A stretch of DNA of 64,000 nt from Amia ocellicauda (taxonomy: Eukaryota; Chordata; Actinopteri; Amiiformes; Amiidae): NCBI RefSeq assembly GCF_036373705.1, contig NC_089850.1, positions 25,240,733 to 25,304,732 of the forward strand. The letters are read 5' to 3'. Under the pieces are notes generated by a model. It saw only the letters and a list, made by a program, of their open reading frames with translations. It made no database searches and was not told where the DNA came from. This document shows positions 57,507-64,000 of this stretch, one piece after another (within the stretch, counting starts at the first letter, position 1; each line of letters begins with the position of its first letter). Both the position numbers and the translations under genes were made by a program.

Positions 57507-60477
57507 TCTGGGATTTGTTGCCATCTCACCAGTAATACAAAAACAACATGTTCTAAATTCACACGTTTATTTTGCTTAAAAACAAAATGTTATACAAACT
57601 CTTTACAATTTTGCATTCTTAGAGGGAAAATCCCTGTGTGTTCTGTAAATAGTAGGTGAAAGAAATTAGATCTGCACAGGTACATTTTGAAACTGAATGG
57701 AACCTATAAGATGATCATAAAACTCAGTAAACCTATATACATTTATACTGGCTTACTCAAATTGGCATCTGAATGCACCATTTTAATCCTTAAAGTGTCC
57801 GTGTGAGATATATTATCTCAATGTTGAGTGATCAGACATTTCCAGACATTTATAGAAGTGGAAAAAATAAAACTAAGAAGGTAATTATTAGTTGGGGACT
57901 GCCAACTAATTTATATGTGCATTTAAAACAGACGGAAAGCAGAACACATATTTAAACATAATCATTAAACAGTGATTCATATAGAAATAATATGATTTTA
58001 AAAAATCCCTGCAATGTAATTACCACTTAAATATATATTAATAAAACATGAACAGATAGTGCCCTAAATATTTCTACCAGTTCTATCAGTTTATAATATC
58101 ATTTTATGACCATCTGGTGCTGTTGCCTAATTAAAATCCCTTTGCTCCTGAAGAGGTAAATTATACATGAAGACAGCAATTGGAATTAGTCTGTTAATTT
58201 AAGTATCTTTTTTGTATTTTTTTTTTCATATACATAGTAACCACACATGCACATTTTGTATTTTTTTTAATATAAGCTCAAATGATCATCTCAGAGTTGG
58301 AGAATGATTCTGTGTCTGTTTCAAACTAAACAGGAAGAGAGACCTGACAGGAAGACAGCCAGAGCACCACAGAGAACTCGAAGGAAAAGACGGGGAGATG
58401 CTGCGCTGCTGAAACAGAGTGAGTGGTAACAGTCTCTGTGCCTATGCTTACTTTTTTACAAGACGGCAGCTGTTTACTTTCACACACACATCTGTTGTAC
58501 TACTTAATCATTACATTGACTTTTAATATATTTACTGTGTATCTTAGGAGTACACCTGCTAATTTTATATTGTTGTTTCACTTATTAATTTGTTTGTTAT
58601 GTTGTCCTTTACAAAAGTATCACTGTTATTTTAGCAACTATGCTTACCATTTTCATAAAATATAACCTTTGATACCTGAAAAGATCATTAGAAGTACTTA
58701 AGATACATTTAATTATTTGTATTATTTAATAATTTAATAATTTGTAATAATACTAACTAAGCATTGGGTTCTAGCAAGAACGCCAAGAGGTGCTAGTAAT
58801 GTCAACATAATTATTCAGCCTCACACAAATACACTTAAATAGTTTTATTTTTTCATTTATCTACACATCGTACCCCACAGATTCACCCCAAGTGAAAAAA
58901 ACATTCTTGAAATTTGCTAAAATGTGTTAAAAATTAAAACTGAAATAACTGGGTTGGATAAGTGTCCACCCCCCTTGTAATAACAATCCTAAATTAGCTC
59001 AGGTGTAAGCAATCACCTTAAATATCACACACCAAGTTAGGTAGCCTCCACCTGTGTTAAATTGTAATGATTCACATGCTTTCTGGATAAATTCCACAGT
59101 TCCTGTAGGTTCCCTCTGCTCTACAGTGCATTTCAAAGCAATGACTCAACCATGAGCACGAGGAGCTTTCAAAAGAACTCCAGGACAAAGTTGCTGAAAG
59201 ACACAGGGGATGGGAATAAAAATATCAAAAACCTTGAATATCCCATGGAGCACAGTCAAGACGATAATGAAGTGGAGTGTGTATGGCACCACTATGACCC
59301 TGCCTAGATCAGGCTGTCCCTCCAAACTGGATAGTAGAGCAAGACGGCAACTGATCAGAGAGGCTACCAAGAGGCCAATGGCAACTTTGCAAAAGATACA
59401 GGCTTTAATAGCCAAGACTGGTCAAAGTTCAAGGGGGCAATGACTTTCTATAGGCACTGTTCATATATGGTTGTTGTTAATTCATTATTTGTTCAAGGTT
59501 TGTCAGTAAAAATAAAATGGAGCTGCACAGCTGTTCCACTGCTGTATTACACACATGTTTCTGTGTACTTGTATTTTTTAGCTGTACCTTATGGAGGAAA
59601 GAAGAAGTCGTGGAGTTGGGCCTCCTATCTGGAAAAGGAAAAAGCTATCGCTGCCCCCAGCAAGCTATTTAAGGAGGTAAATAAGCACACCGTTTTTTGT
59701 GTGTCTATTTTACTTTGATTTTGTTCTGAAAGAGCTGTATTAGTGATCTCCAGGGGTGTCGCTATACCCTATTTAAAGGGGCTTCCTATATTTTCTTTCA
59801 GCCCCCCTAAAAATAATATGATTATGAAGTAACGGCGCGGTCAAATAGTCTGACCAAACACTGTCAGCCAGTTCTTGTATTTTCTCTCAGCCCCCCCAAA
59901 ATAGTATCAAACAATCACCGGATAAAACACGGTCAGCACCCCACCCCTCAACCCCGGAGAAAACGCCATCAGCAGCTCCTGGGCATCGTTTCATAGCCCA
60001 CCTAAAACCTGAAGTCTACCGATGCCTCTGTTGGATTTTTTTCTTTGTTTCCATGGCTTCATTTTATGCACATTTTAATGTCTCTTTCCCTCTGTTAGAA
60101 ACTCAAGTCAGAACTCAAAATGAAATGCTCACTTACAGCTTTTGACCCTCTCACGCATATACTTTATTTGACCTAATTTAACTATTATATTCAGATTCGT
60201 AAGAAATTGAATATTAAAGTGATAATATGAAACCCAATATTATCACTTTATACATTCAGTTTTTTGAATTATATGTCATGGGGATGAATATAATGTATTT
60301 AATGTTTCATAGAACAGGGGAAGATATTAGGTAAGAAGAAATTAATGATAACATTTTAAAATGTATTTTAGCACCAGTCTTTTCCACATAACAAAAATGG
60401 ATTCAAAGTGGGACTGAAACTGGAGGGAGTGGACCCTGAGCACCCTTCAATGTACTGCGTGCTAACTGTTGCTGAGG

Positions 60478-60513
<36 letters not shown>

Positions 60514-63500
60514 TTATGTTACAAATGTCTGATAATAAAGTAGACTTTATTGTGCCATTCAAAACAAAAAACATGTGATAGATTTAGGATTAAAAGGTTA
60601 CTTTAATGGAGGGGTATGGCATTTACAAGTACTTACTATGGAAATAAAAAATATATAAAAAATTGTCATTTGAATATGTTTTATAAAGAATATGTAATAA
60701 TTAAATATTTCCATACCATAATACAAATGCACATAATAATTAATTACTCTTTCAACCTTTATTTTAGGTTTTAGGGCATAGAATTAGACTTCATTTTGAT
60801 AAATATTCAGACTGCTATGACTTCTGGGTAAATGCCAACTCTGCCGACATTCACCCTGTTGGATGGTGTGAAAAAACTGGTCACAAACTCCACCCCCCAA
60901 AAGGTAAGAGCGCTTTTGGAACTATAGGTTGATATCATCTTAAATACCTTTTTCAGGGTTTAGTGCCATAAATGTGTCATATAGTTAGATATTGCTATTG
61001 CTATTCATGTTAATACGATGTGTTTTTATTGTAATTCATGCAGTTTATTCATAATGTCAAAACATCGAAGACAAATAAAGGTGACAGTTGTTATAAATTT
61101 TAAACTGCCAGGATTTTTATTTTAGCTTGCATTAGTGAAATGTAATGACATTTCCTCAGGGGGAAAAACAAACAAACAAAAAAAAACCTATTATAACACT
61201 TCTGTGATCAGTATCAGTTGAAGGACCCAGTGTCTCATCTGAAAAGATAATTATATAATGGAATTTAGATGTGTTGTGATTTCTATGTAAGTATTCAAAC
61301 TACCAATAGGAGAGGAATTAAATCGGTGGAATGCTGAGAATGCAACACGAGTCAGAGTATTTTGTATCTCTCTGTCTTTTTTAATTTTTTTGCATTTATA
61401 CATAGAAACCAACCACATAAAACATAGTTTATATCTGCATTAAATGCACTTCTGTACTTATCACCAAACTATTTAGCAAATTTTTTCACAATCCTGGTTG
61501 AAATGTATGTATAGCATCTGTTTTCTGTACATCAAAATATAATATAATAAACATAAACATTCAAATTCTTAAAAGATCCAAACCTGTTGTTCTTCAAAAT
61601 GTACACGTCCATCTACCATTTGCATTATCCCAGTACTTTCAGAGACAAAGAGTAACGAATATATAAATTCAAGGTTTTAATACATTCCCAGTTTTATGGG
61701 TTTCTACCTCTTATTTTCACATTGAATCCAGAACACTGAATGCTCTTTTAGCTCATTGTTTAACCATCTACAAGAAGATTACCATGATTTAGTTTTTCTC
61801 AAAATAACAGGAATGAAGGAAGAGGACTTCAACTGGCAGTCGTACATTAAACTGTGCAAGGCCCAAGCAGCACCCAAAGCTCTGTTTGAAAACCAAAACA
61901 CAGTAAGTATTATTTGTACAAATTACCAAATGTACATTGAAGTTGTGTATACAATTCAAAGTACCTTTTTCCATTCACTCCATTCATGAATTCATGAAAT
62001 TGAACTTAAATAGACCCGATCAGCCATAACATAATGACCACTGACAGGTGAAGTGAACACTGATAATCTTGTTATCATGGCACCTGTCAGTGGGTGGGAT
62101 ATATTAGGCAGCAAGTGAACATTTTGTCCTCAAAGTTGATGTGTTAGAAGCAGGAAAAATGGGCAAGCGTAAGGATCTGAGCGACTTTGACAAGGGCCAA
62201 ATTGTGATGGCTAGACGACTGGGTCAGAGCATCTCCAAAACTGCAGCTCTTGTGGGGTGTTCCCGGTCTGCAGTGGTCAGTACCTATCAAAAGTGGTCCA
62301 AGGATGGAAAAGCAGTGAACCGGCGACAGGGTCATGGGCGGCCAAGGCTCATTGATGCATGTGGGTAGTGAAGGCTGGCCCGTGTGGTCCGATCCAACAG
62401 ACGAGCTACTGTAGCTCAAATTGCTGAAAAAGTGAATGCTGGTTCTGATAGAAAGGTGTCAGAACACACAGTGCATCGCAGTTTGTTGCGTATGGGGCTG
62501 CGTAGCCGCAGACCAGTCAGGGTGCCCATGCTGACCCCTGTCCACTGCCGAAAGCACGTGAGCATCAGAACTGGACCACGGAGCAATGGAAGAAGGTGGC
62601 CTGGTCTGATGAAACACAAGTTCAAGGTGTTGACTTGGCCTCCAAATTCCCCAGATCTCAATCCAATCGAGCATCTGTGGGATGTGCTGGACAAACAAGT
62701 CCGACCCATGGAGGCTCCACCTCGCAACTTACAGGACTTAAAGGATCTGCTGCTAATGTCTTGGTGCCAGATACCACAGCACACCTTCAGAGGTCTAGTG
62801 GAGTCCATGCCTCGATGGGTCAGGGCTGTTTTGGCGGCAAAAGGGGGACCTACACAATATTAGGCAGGTGGTCATAATGTTATGGCTGATCGGTGTATAT
62901 GATGTTACCTTAATTAAGACACTTCCTGAATGGATTCATAATACATTAGCAAAACAAAGTTAAATTATAAGTACAAAAGGGGAATGTGTTAAATTATTAA
63001 AATGCCTCATTTTCAGGATTTTAGCACAGTGCTTAACACAATTTTGTGCTTCTTAAAATGATAAAGATAGAGCTGAGTAACTTTATTTTAGTCATTTCTG
63101 TTTTAAGATTGATGGCTTCAATGCTTCATACTAAAGTAAGAATTGTTTAGTTGGTTTCTTCCATTCAGCTTTCTCCGTCAGCCAGCTGTTACTAGTAATT
63201 TCTATTTCCAATTACCTTATTCCACAAGGGTCTTTTTTCTAACCATAAAACTGAGCTAGGCCACAGGAGGGATTTAGGTATGCATTTTGTACAGCACAGT
63301 TATGCAGTCAAAAAGACTGACAGGTTATTTTCACTTATTTCTTGTTGCTGTGACATACATCTTGACATTGAAATAATAAGCACATTTCTGTATTCCAGAC
63401 AGTCACTCCATTAGGTTTTCGAATAGGAATGAAGCTGGAAGCTGTTGACAAGAAAAATCCCACTTTCATCTGTGTTGCTACAGTAACAGACATGGTGGAC

Positions 63501-63550
63501 AGTCGATTCCTAGTGCACTTTGATAACTGGGATGAGAGCTACGACTACTG
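47039..63550 (+). CDS. l3mbtl3: Lethal(3)malignant brain tumor-like 3, 5' ten coding exons (partial)
   Basis: A nuclear methyl-lysine reader that compacts chromatin and represses transcription. Coding exons: 47039-47140, 48650-48761, 49392-49548, 57266-57410, 58334-58418, 59582-59676, 60372-60476, 60768-60903, 61811-61902, 63399-63550. Phases agree throughout, giving 393 residues plus two bases before the window ends. The N-terminus ([30 protein letters not shown]) is typical of L3MBTL3. An FCS-type zinc finger uses C94, C97, C113 and C117. A basic patch (RTRRKRRGD) precedes MBT repeat 1 (about 212-312, ending [18 protein letters not shown]). MBT 2 begins near 319 and keeps D360 and the aromatic cage F384, W387, Y391 in [14 protein letters not shown] 3 and the SAM domain must lie beyond the window. 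Exon 48650-48761 ends in a GC donor. Synteny with TMEM244 supports L3MBTL3 over L3MBTL1/4. Confidence 0.94.
47368..47416. repeat. (TTA)n microsatellite
   Basis: Uninterrupted TAT/TTA run in the first coding intron of L3MBTL3. Confidence 0.95.
47600..48170 (+). mobile_element. Decayed Tc1-like element
   Basis: The segment begins 'cagtgtcctccagatttatt', like Tc1 termini starting CAGTG. A helix-turn-helix-like remnant follows around 47880-47960. Near 48078 the DNA reads FQHDNDPKH in pieces ('cattccagcatgacaatgat'), then [11 protein letters not shown] near 48135. These are the second aspartate and glutamate blocks of DD34E Tc1 transposases. The middle is missing and no right terminus is seen. 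Borders are approximate. Confidence 0.6.
48172..48520. repeat. Unclassified GC-richer repeat-like block
   Basis: A stretch of higher G+C than the surrounding intron, containing 'cagctagagcgctcgggagc'. It abuts the decayed Tc1 element and may be an unrelated SINE or LTR fragment. The minus-strand 125-codon ORF across it has no recognised relatives. Classification is not possible by eye. Confidence 0.3.
49980..50500 (+). mobile_element. hAT transposase relic
   Basis: The plus-strand frame near 50035-50190 reads [17 protein letters not shown], then a hydrophobic stretch, then NYSTMSQ. The WxxxDESTD motif holds the first catalytic aspartate of hAT transposases, and NYST(I/M)SQ follows it at about the expected distance. 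Downstream sequence is not alignable by eye and no terminal repeats were identified with confidence. The open frame (50042-50461) is probably accidental beyond the first 50 codons. Confidence 0.45.
52075..53628 (+). mobile_element. Tc1-like DD34E transposon, defective, 1554 bp
   Basis: The ends are inverted repeats (left CACTGCTCAAAAAAATTAAG, right the complement of that type ending 'ttgttttgagcagtg'), flanked by TA. A transposase frame in plus orientation occupies the middle. The long non-coding spacers on both sides make it longer than most Tc1 elements. It sits in an L3MBTL3 intron, in the sense orientation. Confidence 0.92.
52371..53377 (+). pseudogene. Tc1 DD34E transposase pseudogene
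   Basis: It starts [20 protein letters not shown] and has a helix-turn-helix ([20 protein letters not shown]). The frame is cut by a TAG at 52566-52568. After at least one frameshift near 52620-52710, an open stretch resumes with [14 protein letters not shown], first D in FTDESRFT, the [10 protein letters not shown] block, second D in LVQDNAQPH and E in [12 protein letters not shown] (34 residues between). A TGA at 53216-53218, probably from CGA, interrupts it again before ARGGHTYY and the final stop. It has several independent lesions, so it is inactive. Confidence 0.9.
53740..53828. mobile_element. GC-rich terminus-like sequence (possible hAT end)
   Basis: On the minus strand the segment begins CAGAGGTCACTAACAGGCGG, and the rest is dominated by GGTCCG/CGGACC palindromes. 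hAT ends often start CAG(A/G)GG and are rich in such words. The following eight bases (ctctatat) would be the target duplication. No partner end was located, so this is a suggestion only. Confidence 0.3.
54800..54876. repeat. 77-bp snap-back palindrome (MITE-like)
   Basis: The left arm 54800-54831 starts CCCAGCTAACACACAATGTT. The right arm 54845-54876 is its inverted copy, matching at about 29 of 32 positions, with a 13-nt loop. The arms also contain repeated CAACGTTG/CAATGTTG words that are themselves palindromic. It resembles the small foldback DNA elements of fish (Angel-like in architecture, not proven in family). Confidence 0.85.
54949..54988 (+). mobile_element. SINE-like 3' tail
   Basis: 'aggtaagggcgtctgccaat' followed by AAT units. 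The GGGCGTCTGCCAA word before a simple AAT tail is the 3' end of common tRNA-derived SINEs in ray-finned fish. The body upstream is missing or too diverged. Confidence 0.5.
56236..56317 (+). mobile_element. SINE-like 3' tail with (TAA)n
   Basis: 'gacctggattagggcgtctg' then 'ccaagaaatacaaataataa' and a long TAA run. It shares the GGGCGTCTGCCAA word with the copy at 54949. Box A and box B of a tRNA-like head were not found upstream. Confidence 0.55.
57430..57501. repeat. (TTA)n microsatellite
   Basis: TTA/TTTA run beginning about 20 bp inside the intron after the exon ending at 57410. The leucine-rich ORF across it is an artefact. Confidence 0.95.
58780..59455 (+). mobile_element. Internally deleted Tc1-like element
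   Basis: The plus-strand sequence near 59210-59430 encodes part of a Tc1 DNA-binding region: [15 protein letters not shown], then [20 protein letters not shown], then a [14 protein letters not shown] segment. It then passes directly to 'gggggcaatgactttctata' and 'ggcactg', which has the form of a Tc1 right end. The whole catalytic domain is absent. The left terminus is not clear. It lies in the L3MBTL3 intron before the exon at 59582. Confidence 0.6.
59785..59902. repeat. Duplicated C-run motif
   Basis: A roughly 29-bp unit containing 'attttctttcagcccccc' occurs at 59785-59813 and again as 'attttctctcagccccccc' at 59873-59902. The flanking sequence contains CpG-rich and C-rich stretches to about 59960. 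It is probably part of an unclassified dispersed repeat. Confidence 0.45.
60477..60510. repeat. (TA)n tract directly after a splice donor
   Basis: The exon ending at 60476 is followed by 'gtaata' and then a pure TA run, so the donor site is embedded in the start of the microsatellite. Confidence 0.9.
62013..62895 (+). mobile_element. Tc1-like transposon, internally deleted, 883 bp
   Basis: Inverted ends: left 'ccgatcagccataacataat', right its complement form 'cataatgttatggctgatcgg', flanked by TA. The transposase frame has a large deletion. It is inserted in the L3MBTL3 intron between exons at 61902 and 63399, in the sense orientation. Confidence 0.92.
62159..62863 (+). pseudogene. Tc1 transposase pseudogene lacking most of the catalytic core
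   Basis: It begins [20 protein letters not shown] with a good helix-turn-helix ([20 protein letters not shown]). There is a TAG at about 62366-62368, then a second DNA-binding half ([28 protein letters not shown]) in another frame. The DNA reads through the first catalytic aspartate ('tggtctgatgaaa') and jumps at about 62600-62625 to [20 protein letters not shown]. Everything between the first aspartate and the region just before the glutamate is lost, including the second aspartate. The C-terminus AAKGGPTQY is intact. Confidence 0.88.
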
Positions 63551-64000
63551 GTAAAGCATAACATAATTTTCTCCTTGGTTCCCTTTATATGGCTGCTATT
63601 TGTTAATAAAATGTTTATTGAAATCACATTAGAATAAAACAGGGAAGCAGTCTAGTCCCGGTATTTTCAGTTCCTATCTTGAATGTGATTGGTGGAGGTG
63701 GGATGAAGTGTTGACAATCAGCCACACTTGTACCATGTTTGATGCTTCTAAATCTGCAAAAGCAGAAGAGCATATAATGAAAATGTCAAGTTGTTGATAT
63801 TTCAAAATAAATATTATAATTGGGAAAATAATGAATTTACAAATGCTAAACCTATGATGAGAATGAAAATGCAGAATAAAACAACAGCATACACTATAAG
63901 TATGGTGACACGCCTCTATCCATCAGTAAAGGGTTGTAATATACGGTTCTTTGTTTTTGTGTTTTTAAGTAGACCATGACTGCCAGTGTGGATGGTGATT
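63551..64000 (+). other. L3MBTL3 intron running off the window edge
   Basis: The donor at 63551 (gtaaag) splits the tryptophan codon of the MBT2 YDYW motif. The next exon, expected to begin with the last base of that codon and continue the MBT2 repeat, is not reached. Nothing else is recognised. Confidence 0.6.

Noticed and set aside
57376..57579. Leucine-rich ORF, and similar ORFs across (TA)n at 35745-35960 and (TAA)n at 24987-25244
   Set aside because: These are translations of microsatellites. The first also overlaps the true L3MBTL3 exon in another frame.
1..64000. tRNA, rRNA and microRNA genes
   Set aside because: No cloverleaf with A and B boxes, rRNA core or known microRNA seed-hairpin was recognised by eye. 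A covariance-model scan would be needed to exclude small RNAs.

Overview
The window is vertebrate nuclear DNA, most likely from a ray-finned fish. The genes have many short exons in long AT-rich introns with normal GT-AG splice sites. Tc1/mariner transposons of several families are abundant, and there are SINE-like tails containing GGGCGTCTGCCAA followed by AAT repeats, as seen in fish genomes. The species cannot be named from this sequence. No bacterial, phage or viral genes were seen.

Layout. (1) Positions 1-1317: a dispersed repeat, then the last coding exon of a plus-strand MECR-like gene (mitochondrial 2-enoyl thioester reductase). (2) 4225-21891, minus strand: a complete 15-exon ARHGAP18 gene (RhoGAP). 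All splice phases join, giving 678 residues. Its 8.6-kb first intron holds worn Tc1 relics. (3) 21892-31254: intergenic, with a LINE 3' remnant, an RTE-like LINE remnant and a DD36E Tc1-like transposon (copy A). (4) 31255-38332, minus strand: a complete six-exon TMEM244 gene (153 residues, four hydrophobic segments). One intron carries a second DD36E transposon with an intact 346-codon transposase (copy B), and another carries an internally deleted DD34E transposon with IR/DR-type ends. (5) 38333-44650: intergenic, with a third DD36E copy (C), a MITE-like element and one unexplained 96-codon ORF. (6) From about 44650 to the right edge, plus strand: the 5' part of L3MBTL3 (a possible non-coding exon, then ten coding exons, 393 residues). 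It covers an FCS-type zinc finger, a first MBT repeat and most of a second, and continues past the window. Its introns hold four more Tc1-like elements, a hAT relic, a perfect-looking snap-back palindrome and many microsatellites.

ARHGAP18, TMEM244 and L3MBTL3 are neighbours in the same order in human 6q22-q23 (established knowledge), so this is a conserved syntenic block. The genes do not form a pathway: ARHGAP18 controls RhoA at the cytoskeleton, TMEM244 is an uncharacterised membrane protein and L3MBTL3 is a nuclear methyl-lysine reader. MECR is elsewhere in human (chromosome 1), so its presence beside ARHGAP18 is lineage-specific or reflects a paralogue.

The most notable element is the DD36E Tc1 family. 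Three copies lie within 15 kb, they are nearly identical, all sit inside (TA)n tracts, and one is apparently intact. This points to recent activity. I found no clear sign of a wholly new biological system.
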